Positions 8,401-16,338 are shown, counted from the stretch's first letter. The stretch: DNA of 64,000 bases from Fodinibius sp050117475 (GCA_050117475.1 JASFMR010000001.1:45251-109250), one strand, 5' to 3'. Numbers and translations are program-made. The notes: a model not told the origin generated them from the letters alone.

Positions 8401-10289
8401 ACATAACTATCCGGCGGCAGGGTAAATGGCTCATCGGTTATAATAGTGGGATCATGCCGGTCATCACTCAGAGTCCAATTTTGCAGATCCAGTGATTTTT
8501 CGGAGTGGTTATAGAGCTCTAGATATTCCGTTTTGCTCGGGGGCGCATACATGAATTCATTGATTGCTATGTCACCGGAATCCGCAGCTGAAACCTTGTA
8601 GTAAGTAAAACTGGTATCTGTGTTGAGGGTATTGCCAAAGATATCCTCCAGCCCCGAAATTGTGAGTGAATAATTTTGAGCGTTTTGCAATGGCGCATTC
8701 AGTGTTAGTTTTACGCTATCTATATTGACAGAAACTGCATTTATAGTTGAATTCGGGAGCATATAAGTAGCTTTTCGTGAGGCGGTAACGGAATCCAGGC
8801 GCTCATCAAAAACCATTCCCATTGTTTGATCGGAAATAATCTTGAATGAAGTGATTTTAGGAGGGCTTGTATCTTGGGTGATCTCATTGGATAAACCTGG
8901 TGTTCCGCCGGTAGCATTTGGGGAATTGCCCCAGTTTTCATTAAAAGCAGCCGAGGTGGCAATGGAGCGTCGTTCCAGTGAAACATTCGAGCCGCCCCAA
9001 GAGGGGGTGTAATTAAGAGAATCCACCATTGTCCCGGCATCGGTTAGTATCCGGACGGCATCCCCGCCATTATTTAAAGACGGAAGGCTACCCGATCGAT
9101 AATACGGACGGTGTCCATAGCTTTTGTAAAGGGCTGTGGTATCCTCGGAGATAACTAAAAAACTTTTTGGATTCAAAGTAATGGGATTGGTGGGGAGGAC
9201 TTCAAAATTTGAGTTGTCTCCAATTTTCCATTGAGAGAGGTCAAGATATTTATCACTGGTGTTTTTAATCTCAATATATTCAGCCTGTCCGCTTGGTGGG
9301 TCGTACATAAATTCATTAAGCTTAACATCCCCCTTTTCAAAACTGCCGAAAACGGTAACCGTTTCGTGGTCACCGGCTTGAATTTGATTGCCGGTTTGGT
9401 CAGTGACCCCATCAATCGAGAGTATATATTTGTTAGAGGGCAAAACCTGGTTATAGGTTAGCCTTACGGTATCTGCAGCCGGAAAGCTTATGGATGCAGG
9501 CGAACCAATGCGGTTATTCATCGAAAAATCAGTACTGCTGAGGGTTGCGGGATCGAAGGGTCTGTTGAAGGTGACATCAATATCGTGGTCACTGGAAACG
9601 ATAGCAGATGTTGTGGAAAAAGGAGGGAGATCGATCTTAAAATCAAAGAAAAATTTGTCCGAACGCGTGGAAGTGAAATTAATGAGTGGTCCGAAATGAG
9701 AAGTTGAAGTATAGGTGGAATCGTTTCCGGTATTTCCGGAATCATAAAGCAGTCCGCCATAACCTTTGCCAACTGCCATTCTCCAGTTCCCAGTACTGTC
9801 TCGCTGAACGCGAACGGTATAACCGCCTCCATCAGCATCAACTACAGTGGTGTCAGCCAGTACGGTTTCGGCCTCTGTCCCGTTGTCAAAGCGGACAATT
9901 TTGAAAACATCATCACCACTTTCTCCAACCTGGACGGCATAACCGTTTATAGCCGCCGTCAAGTCCACGCGGTCACTCATCACAAAGATATCAGCTTTAT
10001 TTGATCCCGAAGGTTCGAATCCCCGGAATTCTATATAAAATTCCCAGATTCCATTTACCTGGTTGGAGGGAGTGGACAGGTACGAGGGGCTCGCAGAGGC
10101 ATTAAGTTGGAGCAAATAGTTGGGCGTACTATTTACAACATCAAAACTGGTCGTGTCGCCACTCCATGTTGGGTTATTGGTGAGATCGGCATCTTCAAAA
10201 CCGTCTTCAAAATTTACCGATTGCCCGGTGCTCTTATTAGCAAGACAAAGACAGAGTACTAGTGAAATGAAAATGGAGTAGTATTTCAT
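5415..10289 (-). CDS. Secreted multi-domain protein with five lamin-tail-domain/Ig-like repeats and gliding/T9SS-type C-terminal domain
   Basis: A 1624-residue exported protein. A signal peptide (about 1-22, ending near 'STGQS') is followed by a lectin/laminin-G-like beta domain (about 25-225). Then come five alternations of a bacterial Ig-like domain (SbsA type, 'FNRPFDPATLSSTDF', 'SERLSAVTAEQRNNY') and a lamin tail domain ('GDVKLNEFMYDPPSG', 'GDIAINEFMYAPPS', 'GDVFINEFSYDP', 'GDVVLNEILYNPG', 'ALVINEIMYDP'). The lamin-tail domains begin near residues 320, 570, 825, 1078 and 1326, a period of about 252. Each unit closes with LNNGGD, SWGG..LERR and NW.(S/N)..GTPG elements, which degrade in the last copies. 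The C-terminus (about 1525-1624) starts 'FTPNPFSPDGDGYEDK' and reads like a FlgD/gliding-motility C-terminal domain with 'RIYDRYGRLVRK'. Surface anchoring or secretion by a type IX system is inferred. Role unknown; adhesion or envelope structure is plausible. Confidence 0.88.
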   Translation of the reverse strand: MKYYSIFISLVLCLCLANKSTGQSVNFEDGFEDADLTNNPTWSGDTTSFDVVNSTPNYLLQLNASASPSYLSTPSNQVNGIWEFYIEFRGFEPSGSNKADIFVMSDRVDLTAAINGYAVQVGESGDDVFKIVRFDNGTEAETVLADTTVVDADGGGYTVRVQRDSTGNWRMAVGKGYGGLLYDSGNTGNDSTYTSTSHFGPLINFTSTRSDKFFFDFKIDLPPFSTTSAIVSSDHDIDVTFNRPFDPATLSSTDFSMNNRIGSPASISFPAADTVRLTYNQVLPSNKYILSIDGVTDQTGNQIQAGDHETVTVFGSFEKGDVKLNEFMYDPPSGQAEYIEIKNTSDKYLDLSQWKIGDNSNFEVLPTNPITLNPKSFLVISEDTTALYKSYGHRPYYRSGSLPSLNNGGDAVRILTDAGTMVDSLNYTPSWGGSNVSLERRSIATSAAFNENWGNSPNATGGTPGLSNEITQDTSPPKITSFKIISDQTMGMVFDERLDSVTASRKATYMLPNSTINAVSVNIDSVKLTLNAPLQNAQNYSLTISGLEDIFGNTLNTDTSFTYYKVSAADSGDIAINEFMYAPPSKTEYLELYNHSEKSLDLQNWTLSDDRHDPTIITDEPFTLPPDSYVVIAPEKSLQEDFPDIRLLSMGNDFPTLNNGGDQIVIRNNKDELLDSLQYQSDWGGDGIALERRSTEVAGSYVENWGESPTGFGTPGLPNQVLPDDEPPKLLAFAINSDRKIMLRFSERLSAVTAEQRNNYSITGSDSIEDVTFSAPDSVLLTFSNSLRNDSSYTLSIKNVSDIFNNSLNQADTLFTFYTVSTADSGDVFINEFSYDPASGSTEYIELYNSTNKSFDLKNWTLSDNRRLRSTISHDKFIVPPDSFVVIAPDNSLKITHPGISLLPMNSFPSLNNSGDTITLRNDNGILLDSLTYTSAWGGNQVALERRTVTIAGKYNENWANASNSFGTPGTANDVPDDQTAPELEKVYPANATTLQLVFSETITPASATDMDQYTIDPYREIQLVAARDDSITLMLNRPLASGKTYSIGVSQVSDIFGNTLNTESRKITFLKNETVQGGDVVLNEILYNPGPGQADFVELYNTTGKFFNLNNWFIGDASKKTELQQDIILPPDGYIVLTGSSSFAAKHENTLAVSDFPALNNNRGDAVYIQQEDEITVDSLYYSQSWGSNKGSLERIDPLAATNDPSNWKTSSTNGNISPGKKNINYQPDAQPPKAVFSKLLPNGNIEVRFNEFINITQDLQFSANGELLNISSFDSTQANMIYLTPGQPTKENTPRTILVNNLSDVKGNTNDKSEIAIAHPLEPSALVINEIMYDPLNKSDDNQPDQSEYVELRNTRDYAVSLEGLVLHDTPDENGSLKTLHPVTSIAKWVPAHHYVLIYADKAPYFDQSKIAHFFNMKPLNLRSILRIDRSSLSLASSDDAIFIADSAGSTIDSVYYDESWQNPNLIDTKGIALERVNPNSPGNDESNWGSSVNARGGTPGKENSIYQSNPVKSAENGITFTPNPFSPDGDGYEDKLFINYKLDQQDYLIRVRIYDRYGRLVRKVADGKPAGFEGQVIWDGRQDDDSRNRIGIYIVVFEAYDSASGSDKSFKKTVVLARKLN

Positions 10290-10350
10290 ATTAGCAGCAT
10301 CCCGATGAATATGTTAATAATAAATAAGGGGGGAAGAGAAAACGAAAAGA

Positions 10351-10377
10351 GGTGAAATAGCTATCAACTATTTCACC
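10351..10377 (-). other. Perfect 10-bp inverted repeat in the leader of the lamin-tail gene
   Basis: GGTGAAATAG (10351-10360) and CTATTTCACC (10368-10377) form a perfect 10-bp stem around a 7-base loop, 62 bp upstream of the ATG of the large secreted-protein gene. Read leftward, the stem is followed by a T-rich stretch, so it resembles an attenuator or terminator hairpin in the 5' leader. No gene ends just upstream on that strand, which makes a leader role more likely than a terminator of a neighbouring gene. Confidence 0.5.
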
Positions 10378-10528
10378 CCGGAAGGACATTTGATATTGCT
10401 CTCTATTTCAACGGCTTATACGCTTTTACACGTTTCTGATAGTAAGACCCCTGAGAAAGCAAATCCTTACAAATTTTTTTAAATTTTTTTTATATCATCC
10501 TTTTAATAGTTAAAAATGTTTTTAGAGC

Positions 10529-10927
10529 ATGAATTTAGGCAATAGCAAATCTGTACCCTTTGAAATCTCAGATGTGTCCTATGGGTTAAAAAAAGTCCAG
10601 GGACTAATGCGTCCTAAAAAGGAAGGGATTGAGTTCGAATTTGAAGTGGAGGATAGTTTTATTGGTTATTTTAAGTCGGGCATAACCACCTTATTGATAC
10701 CCTACAGCGACATTGAAGAGATAACTTTTAAAAAAGGATGGTTTGGTTCAAAAGTTATATTGGAAGGTACATCCATGAAATCGTTTCAAAATCTTCCCGG
10801 GGCTGAAGCGGCAAGTTGTTCTCTTGATATCAGGCGTAAAGATAAAAAGGATGCAGAAGCTATAATTTCAAAGGCCCGAATGTACCTCTCGGAGTACAGA
10901 CTCGACCGGTTGGATGGTGACGAATGA
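10529..10927 (+). CDS. Hypothetical protein, possible PH-like fold
   Basis: A 132-residue protein that I do not recognise. It has no signal peptide or membrane segment. The sequence alternates short beta-like segments ('GIEFEFEVEDSFIGYF', 'TTLLIPYSDIEEITFKKGW', 'SKVILEGTSM') and ends in an amphipathic helix rich in Lys and Glu (about 100-125). That pattern resembles pleckstrin-homology-like domains found in small bacterial cytosolic proteins, but no diagnostic motif proves it. It is divergent from the lamin-tail gene and convergent with asd. Codon use looks like its neighbours, which argues that it is a real gene. Confidence 0.6.
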   Translation: MNLGNSKSVPFEISDVSYGLKKVQGLMRPKKEGIEFEFEVEDSFIGYFKSGITTLLIPYSDIEEITFKKGWFGSKVILEGTSMKSFQNLPGAEAASCSLDIRRKDKKDAEAIISKARMYLSEYRLDRLDGDE

Positions 10928-11035
10928 TCCCGCTTGAGTATTTTTAAAATGGAACTGTTCGCAACCTTTGAAACGGATGAAGGAGCCTGTGTCCTTACTA
11001 TTTGTTAGCGTGTGCCCCCTTTTTATCCATTGCCC

Positions 11036-12094
11036 TTAATTTATTAACTCTTTGGCAACGAGTAACTCCGCATTCAGAATTGCCCCGCCTGCGGCACCCC
11101 GGATAGTATTGTGTGCCATAGTAACATATCCCAGATCCATGACGGTGCCCTGGCGAAGACGTCCGACAGCGGTTTGCATGCCGTTTCCGCGGTCGGCATG
11201 CAGCCGTGGTTGGGGATACCAGTTTTCGTCATAAAGCCTGATTGGTTTTGCAGGGGAAGAAGGCAAGTCCAAATCAGCGATGGGGCTTTCCCAGCCCGTA
11301 TAGGCTTCCCGAGCTTCTTTAATAGACGAGGGCGCATTTTTCAAGGTTACGGATACAGACAGTAAATGGCCCTCAATAGTTGGGACACGTACAGCCGTAG
11401 CTTGTATGGGAAAATCTCCAAATGTTATAGAATTTTCAGCAAGTTTGCCCAATAGTTTTGTCGATTCCGTTTGAACTTTATCCTCTTCGCCCCCGATATA
11501 AGGAACAACATTGGCTACAATATCCAGGCTGGCGACCCCCGGATAACCCGCTCCGGAGATGGATTGCATTGAGGTAACAACTACTGAATCAATCCCAAAA
11601 GCTTCGTGTAATGGTTTCAGCGACATGGCAAGCGGTACAGAGACGCAGTTTGGATTTGTGACGATCCAACCGCTTCTGTTACTGCTGAAAGTCTGCTTGC
11701 TAATAAGTTCGGTATGATCGGGGTTGACTTCAGGTATTAGAAGCGGAACTTGCTCATGCATCCGATAGTTTTTGGCATTTGATATAACCGGAATTCCGGC
11801 CTGGGCAAAGTTTTTTTCAATATGTCCGGCCACCGAAGAGTCCAGCCCGGAGAATACAAAGTCGACTCCTTTCATTAGCAGTGGGTTGCATTCCACAACT
11901 TTGATTTCACCGACAGCTTCCGGAAGTTCTGTTTTCTCGATCCAGTGCGTGGCAACTTTGTATTTTTTACCGGCCGAACGTTCGGATGCTCCTAGGGCTG
12001 TAATGGTGAACCAGGGGTGGTTTTCGAGTAAGCGTACGAATTTTTGGCCAACGGCGCCGGTTGCGCCAAGAATGCCGACTTGGAATGACTTCAT
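11036..12094 (-). CDS. asd: Aspartate-semialdehyde dehydrogenase, fungal/archaeal type
   Basis: NADPH-dependent enzyme that reduces aspartyl phosphate to aspartate semialdehyde, the branch point to lysine, threonine, methionine and diaminopimelate. The nucleotide-binding motif 'VGILGATGAVGQKF' begins at residue 6 when translation starts at the ATG at 12094 (352 residues). The frame is open further upstream to 12151, but those 19 residues are unlike the family and I treat them as leader. The catalytic Cys lies in 'WIVTNPNC' (C150) and the 'SMQSISGAGYPG' motif follows. The sequence belongs to the subgroup typical of archaea, fungi and some bacteria, not the E. coli type. Aspartate kinase, the preceding pathway enzyme, is at 19.6-21.0 kb and not linked. 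Confidence 0.93.
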   Translation of the reverse strand: MKSFQVGILGATGAVGQKFVRLLENHPWFTITALGASERSAGKKYKVATHWIEKTELPEAVGEIKVVECNPLLMKGVDFVFSGLDSSVAGHIEKNFAQAGIPVISNAKNYRMHEQVPLLIPEVNPDHTELISKQTFSSNRSGWIVTNPNCVSVPLAMSLKPLHEAFGIDSVVVTSMQSISGAGYPGVASLDIVANVVPYIGGEEDKVQTESTKLLGKLAENSITFGDFPIQATAVRVPTIEGHLLSVSVTLKNAPSSIKEAREAYTGWESPIADLDLPSSPAKPIRLYDENWYPQPRLHADRGNGMQTAVGRLRQGTVMDLGYVTMAHNTIRGAAGGAILNAELLVAKELIN

Positions 12095-12221
12095 AATTTG
12101 GTTGATCATTAAAATTTTGAAACTGCGACAATAGAATTGGGTATAACCCATTCTCGCTTAAAATAATTAAGAAGCCTAAAATAGCCATAAAAGGATTATT
12201 AATTAAAGGCGTATTTTTTCC

Positions 12222-12229
12222 TATCTTTG
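12222..12229 (+). promoter_or_regulatory. Candidate -7 box (TATCTTTG) of glyS
   Basis: TATCTTTG matches the Bacteroidota-type -7 consensus TAnnTTTG and is followed by CA, as in the typA copy. It lies 43 bp upstream of the glyS ATG, a sensible distance for a short leader. No convincing -33 TTTG is visible, so support rests on the -7 box and its recurrence before hisS and typA. Confidence 0.6.
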
Positions 12230-12272
12230 CACTTCTTTAATTTTCTCATTTTCAAAAATTTATAGAAGCTAC

Positions 12273-13745
12273 ATGTCTGTGACTGAACTCGATAGTTTAG
12301 ATACCATTGTCTCGTTGGCAAAAGCCCGCGGGCTTATTTATCAATCATCAGAAATTTACGGTGGGCTTGGAGCCGTTTATGATTACGGGCCGCTCGGGGT
12401 AGAGCTGAAACGAAATATCAGCGACTTCTGGTGGAAGGAGATGACCCAGCAACACGATAATATAGTAGGGCTGGATTCCGCCATTTTTATGCATCCCAAG
12501 GTCTGGGAGGCCAGCGGGCACATTGGTGGTTTTAATGATCCTATGATCGACGATAAGCAGTCAAAGAAGCGGTACCGTGCGGATATGTTGATTGAAGGGC
12601 ATATTGCAAAGCTGCGAAGCAAGGGGAAGGCAGAGGTGGCAGAGGAACTTCAACAGCTGTTGGACACAGCCGGTTCAAGAGAAGGGCTTTGCGAAGATCT
12701 CCATGAAATTATTATGGAAAATGAAATCCGTGCACCGGAATCGGGAGCTTTTGACTGGACCGAGGTACGCCAGTTCAACCTGATGTTTAAAACACAGTTT
12801 GGGGCTACATCTTCGGGTGGAGATGACGACGATGTTGTTTATTTACGTCCGGAAACGGCACAGGGTATTTTTGTGAATTTTAAAAATGTAATGGATACGG
12901 CGCGCCAGCAGGTTCCTTTTGGAATTGCTCAGATTGGGAAAGCTTTTCGAAATGAGGTTGTGGCGCGACAGTTCGTTTTTCGGATGCGTGAATTTGAGCA
13001 AATGGAAATGCAATATTTTGTAGAACCCGGTACGGATGGGAAAAATTACGAAAGATGGCTTAATAAACGTATTGAATGGCATAAGAAGCTGGGCATACGC
13101 GAAGGTAAGCTTCGTACGCATCCGCATCCTAAAGATAAATTGGCGCACTATGCCGCTGCCGCTGCCGATATTCAATACGAATATCCTATCGGCTGGCAGG
13201 AAGTAGAAGGTATCCATAACCGAACAGATTTTGACCTTACTCAACACCAGGAATATTCCGGTAAGAAGTTGGAATATTATGATCAGGGCCAGCAAAAGCG
13301 CTATACTCCCTATGTGATAGAAACATCTATCGGATTGGATAGAGCGATTCTTATGGTGCTGTGCGATGCCTATCGTGAAGAAGAGGTAGACGGAGATACG
13401 CGAATCGTGCTGAAAATGAATCCTGAGTTGGCACCGACGAAAGTAGGGATCTTCCCTCTTATTAAGAAAGACAAGCTTCAGGATCTGGCACATAAGATTG
13501 AAGCGGATCTTAGAAATGATTTCACTGTGCTGTACGATGAGTCAGGGTCTATTGGAAAACGTTATCGCAGGCAGGATGAGGCTGGAACCCCTTTCTGCAT
13601 TACCGTTGATTTTGAAGGGGTAGAATCTGAAGGGGAAGATACGGTAACAATCCGTTATCGTGATGACATGACGCAGGACCGGGTGCCTGCGAGTCGCCTC
13701 CGCGAAGTTATCAACGATAAGATGAGCAGCTGGAAGCCTGAGTAA
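12273..13745 (+). CDS. glyS: Glycyl-tRNA synthetase, homodimeric class II
   Basis: Charges tRNA-Gly in the cytoplasm. The 490-residue protein is the single-chain alpha2 type, recognisable from 'LAKARGLIYQSSEIYGG' and 'YDYGPLGVELKRN' at the N-terminus, the glycine-tRNA synthetase motif 'ASGHIGGFNDP', class II motif 2 'GKAFRNEVVARQFVFRMREF' and motif 3 'TSIGLDRAILMVL'. The anticodon-binding domain occupies about 380-490. No beta-subunit gene is needed or seen. The gene is monocistronic, with a promoter-like box upstream and a strong terminator just after the stop. Confidence 0.96.
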   Translation: MSVTELDSLDTIVSLAKARGLIYQSSEIYGGLGAVYDYGPLGVELKRNISDFWWKEMTQQHDNIVGLDSAIFMHPKVWEASGHIGGFNDPMIDDKQSKKRYRADMLIEGHIAKLRSKGKAEVAEELQQLLDTAGSREGLCEDLHEIIMENEIRAPESGAFDWTEVRQFNLMFKTQFGATSSGGDDDDVVYLRPETAQGIFVNFKNVMDTARQQVPFGIAQIGKAFRNEVVARQFVFRMREFEQMEMQYFVEPGTDGKNYERWLNKRIEWHKKLGIREGKLRTHPHPKDKLAHYAAAAADIQYEYPIGWQEVEGIHNRTDFDLTQHQEYSGKKLEYYDQGQQKRYTPYVIETSIGLDRAILMVLCDAYREEEVDGDTRIVLKMNPELAPTKVGIFPLIKKDKLQDLAHKIEADLRNDFTVLYDESGSIGKRYRRQDEAGTPFCITVDFEGVESEGEDTVTIRYRDDMTQDRVPASRLREVINDKMSSWKPE

Positions 13746-13763
13746 AAAAATACTAATCAGCTT

Positions 13764-13805
13764 AAGGTCTGCCCAGTTATCTAACCCAGGCAGACCTTTT
13801 ATTTT
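13764..13805 (+). terminator. Intrinsic terminator after glyS
   Basis: A 10-bp perfect stem, AAGGTCTGCC (13764-13773) with GGCAGACCTT (13789-13798), closes a 15-base loop and runs directly into TTATTTTT. It starts 18 bp after the glyS stop. Confidence 0.9.
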
Positions 13806-13910
13806 TGCACCTCTAATTTTTTAAAAATCAGTTGAATATTTGCATGCCTGAATAAATAGCAGTTATTTATGGGCTAATTTTTACATAAATTTACAAGAGT
13901 ATTTGCCGAT

Positions 13911-14918
13911 ATGGGTACGCTATTTAAGGATAAAAGAGCGCTCTTCTATTTTTTTATCCCCATTGCTTTCGTCTATGTGGTTTGGTTTCTCTATATGCGT
14001 GTTGAGCAGCAATGGGGCCTCTTTATTCATAATTGGTTTATGTCACTAACCATGATCTTTGGGTCCTTTGTTGCTGGTGCGAGTTCGGAGGGGGGAGGGG
14101 CTATTGCTTACCCGGTGATGACACTGGTGTTTAATATAACCCCGGAAGTAGCTCGAAATTTTAGTCTGGCTATACAAAGCATTGGGATGACGGCTGCCAC
14201 GTTGTGGATTCTTGGTAAAAGAATTACCATCGAAAAAACATACTTGCTTTTATCGGGACTGGGAGGATTATTCGGTGTCATCCTGGGAACTATTTGGATT
14301 GCTCCTTTTGTGCCCGCGGCTTATGCCAAGATGATGTTTGTTTCTTTTTGGTTGAGTTTCGGGATCGCTCTTTTTGTGATTAATCATATAAGAAACCGGG
14401 GAACCCGTCGTTTACTGCCTGATTTATCCCAATCCCAGAAAACGGAACTTATCCTTATTGGGATTGTGGGTGGAATATTGAGCGCTATTTTTGGCAATGG
14501 CATTGATATTTGCACCTTCTCATTTGTAACGCTCAAATACGGTCTCTCCGAAAAAGTAGCTACTCCTACATCCGTGGTACTGATGACATCCAATGCCATT
14601 TTAGGTACGCTGATGCACTTCTTTCTTATTGGGGACATGCAACCGGAGGCCATCAACTACTGGCTGGTTTGTATTCCCCTAGTGGTAATAGGAGCCCCCT
14701 TCGGCGCTTATACCGTCAATAAGATTAATCGTATTTCAATAGCGGTCATGCTGTATATCATTATTCTGGCTCAGTTTGTTGCAGCACTTTTTATTATTCG
14801 GCCATCAGGTCCATTGATGATTGTTTCGGTGATAACTTTCTTTGTAGGAATCGTACTTTTCTTTTTCCTCACCTCCAGCCACGATGATTTGCAGATGCAG
14901 ATGGCTTCTGAAGAATAA
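13911..14918 (+). CDS. TSUP-family (TauE/SafE) membrane transporter
   Basis: A 335-residue integral membrane protein with about eight to nine hydrophobic segments. It has the two half-repeats of the sulfite exporter TauE/SafE family: 'FGSFVAGASSEGGGAIAYPV' in the first half and 'GIVGGILSAIFGNGIDI' in the second, each a Gly-rich re-entrant motif. Related proteins move sulfite, sulfoacetate or other small organosulfur anions out of the cell. The substrate here cannot be read from sequence and no sulfur-metabolism gene adjoins. The gene lies alone between two hairpin terminators. Confidence 0.85.
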   Translation: MGTLFKDKRALFYFFIPIAFVYVVWFLYMRVEQQWGLFIHNWFMSLTMIFGSFVAGASSEGGGAIAYPVMTLVFNITPEVARNFSLAIQSIGMTAATLWILGKRITIEKTYLLLSGLGGLFGVILGTIWIAPFVPAAYAKMMFVSFWLSFGIALFVINHIRNRGTRRLLPDLSQSQKTELILIGIVGGILSAIFGNGIDICTFSFVTLKYGLSEKVATPTSVVLMTSNAILGTLMHFFLIGDMQPEAINYWLVCIPLVVIGAPFGAYTVNKINRISIAVMLYIIILAQFVAALFIIRPSGPLMIVSVITFFVGIVLFFFLTSSHDDLQMQMASEE

Positions 14919-14993
14919 ATTTATGCGAATTAATCATCGGGACATTTGTCATTTATTTTATAGATAATGACTAAAGAAGGATCCATCTATATT

Positions 14994-15021
14994 AAAGCCG
15001 GACCTTATGGCCCGGCTTTTT
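14994..15021 (+). terminator. Intrinsic terminator after the TSUP gene
   Basis: AAAGCCGG (14994-15001) pairs with CCGGCTTT (15012-15019) and the stem leads into a T-run. It sits 76 bp after the TSUP stop codon. Confidence 0.85.
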
Positions 15022-15046
15022 CTCTTGATATTATTAGTTACAGTTG

Positions 15047-15074
15047 AGATCCCCTCACATGCGTCGGGGATGAC
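15047..15074. repeat. REP-like palindrome, variant
   Basis: A 28-bp element with a 6-bp stem, ATCCCC (15049-15054) and GGGGAT (15066-15071). Its outer flanks AGAT...ATGAC match the flanks of the element at 3170-3195, while the inner stem differs. It lies between the convergent ends of the TSUP and sodC-like genes. Confidence 0.45.
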
Positions 15075-15095
15075 TATTTGCTAAAGAGTCTATTT

Positions 15096-15671
15096 CTATT
15101 CCGTGCCGGTATTTGCTATCCCGATAACACCACAACCTAACCTTGAACCTGCAGCGCCGATAGGCGGCTGACTGGGATCATTCGCTTTTTCATGAACAAT
15201 AACAGCTCGGCCGATGATTGACTTGGCCCCGTTCAAGACGGCATTGGCAATCAGGGTATCGGCAATTGCTTCTCCGTCGGCATTAGCATTTAGATTCCCG
15301 AGATTTCCGGTAATTCGGTCGATATCAGCCGGCGGATTTAGCGAGCTTCCCTCAAAATTGAAGTGTGTACCGGCGGATGTGCCGTCTGAGGCGGTACAAT
15401 CACCATATAGGTGTATATGAAAGCCATGCATGCCTTCACTTAATCCTTTAAATTCTGCATGAACTTGAATTCCATCATCAACTTTCTCGAAAGTTACAGT
15501 ACCCATAGCAGTATTCCCTTCGGTGGGATGAACTACTGCAACGGCTTTGGTGTAATTTGTTCCGTTGTTCATCGATTCATCCATTTCGTTCTCGTTAGAT
15601 TGCTTTTGAGAACAGCCAAAAGAGAAGAGCATCAAAAATATACCAAGTGAAACATATTTAAATGATTTCAT
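15096..15671 (-). CDS. Superoxide dismutase lipoprotein, SodC family lacking the zinc-site residues
   Basis: A 191-residue envelope lipoprotein: signal sequence with lipobox 'LFSFGC' (Cys20), a short polar linker, then a Cu,Zn-SOD domain (about 42-188). The four copper ligands are in place: H85 and H87 in 'GFHIH', H103 in 'GTHFNF' and H160 in 'VHEK'. The structural disulfide cysteines (C92, C180) and the active-site Arg (R177 in 'GSRLGCG') are kept. The three residues that would complete the zinc site are not: the expected His, His and Asp align with L111, I120 and N123. That is the pattern of copper-only SODs. It should remove superoxide outside the cytoplasm. It stands alone between two convergent/divergent neighbours. 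Alignment of the zinc loop was made by eye. Confidence 0.85.
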   Translation of the reverse strand: MKSFKYVSLGIFLMLFSFGCSQKQSNENEMDESMNNGTNYTKAVAVVHPTEGNTAMGTVTFEKVDDGIQVHAEFKGLSEGMHGFHIHLYGDCTASDGTSAGTHFNFEGSSLNPPADIDRITGNLGNLNANADGEAIADTLIANAVLNGAKSIIGRAVIVHEKANDPSQPPIGAAGSRLGCGVIGIANTGTE

Positions 15672-15855
15672 AACAAGACCTTTTATTTTGGTTTAAAAGC
15701 ATCTTTTTAACAAACAAAGAGTTGAAGTCATTCGACAATGTTAAAAAATATGTTGGCGAAGTCCAGCTTTTCATTTTAAATCGAATAAAAGCGTTGGTAT
15801 TTATATTTTACGGGTGGAAGTTTAATTATTAATAACGCAGTCTATTGTAAAATTT

Positions 15856-16284
15856 ATGGTTGATAATCCAACACCCCTTTTTCATCTGGCATTTCCCGTT
15901 TCCGACCTGGAAGATACGCTGACTTTTTACCGTGATGTCCTTGGTTGTGATACCGGACGGCGTTCTGAAAAATGGATTGATTTTGATTTCTGGGGGCACC
16001 AGGTAGTGGCGCACCTGAGTCCGCAAGAAGCCGGCAAGTCCAGCACTAACGATGTTGACGGTCATGCAGTGCCGGCCAAACATTTTGGGCTAATACTGGA
16101 ATGGGAGGAATGGGAGCAACTGGCTGGTCGTCTGAAAGAAAAAGAAATTGAGTTTATCATTGAGCCTTATATTCGTTTCAAAGGGAAACCCGGCGAACAA
16201 GCTACTATGTTTTTTAAAGATCCAAGTGGCAATGCTCTGGAATTCAAAGCCTTTCGAGATAAAAGTCAGATCTTTGCAACCTGA
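15856..16284 (+). CDS. VOC-family (glyoxalase/dioxygenase fold) protein
   Basis: A 142-residue protein built from two beta-alpha-beta-beta-beta modules of the vicinal oxygen chelate superfamily. Typical elements are 'LFHLAFPVSDLEDTLTFYRD' at the start and 'ATMFFKDPSGNALEFKAF' at the end. Possible metal ligands are H10, the His in 'FWGHQVVAHL' and the Glu in 'ALEFK'. The family covers glyoxalases, extradiol dioxygenases and resistance proteins, so the reaction cannot be named. It is convergent with the ABC-F gene, with a hairpin between them. Confidence 0.8.
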   Translation: MVDNPTPLFHLAFPVSDLEDTLTFYRDVLGCDTGRRSEKWIDFDFWGHQVVAHLSPQEAGKSSTNDVDGHAVPAKHFGLILEWEEWEQLAGRLKEKEIEFIIEPYIRFKGKPGEQATMFFKDPSGNALEFKAFRDKSQIFAT

Positions 16285-16288
16285 AAAT

Positions 16289-16319
16289 AGTCATGAGTCT
16301 TTATCCACTGCTCATGACT
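16289..16319. terminator. Hairpin between convergent VOC and ABC-F genes
   Basis: AGTCATGAG (16289-16297) pairs perfectly with CTCATGACT (16311-16319). Read leftward it is followed by ATTTTC, read rightward by no T-run, so it is at best a weak, possibly bidirectional, terminator. Confidence 0.55.
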
Positions 16320-16338
16320 CTCGATTCAAGACTATCTC

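Noticed and set aside
12095..12151. N-terminal extension of asd
   Set aside because: The frame is open, but the 19 residues precede the conserved MKSFQVGILGATG start and are unlike the family.
12843..13493. 216-codon minus-strand frame inside glyS
   Set aside because: Long, but it lies wholly antisense to a clear glycyl-tRNA synthetase and has no recognisable family.
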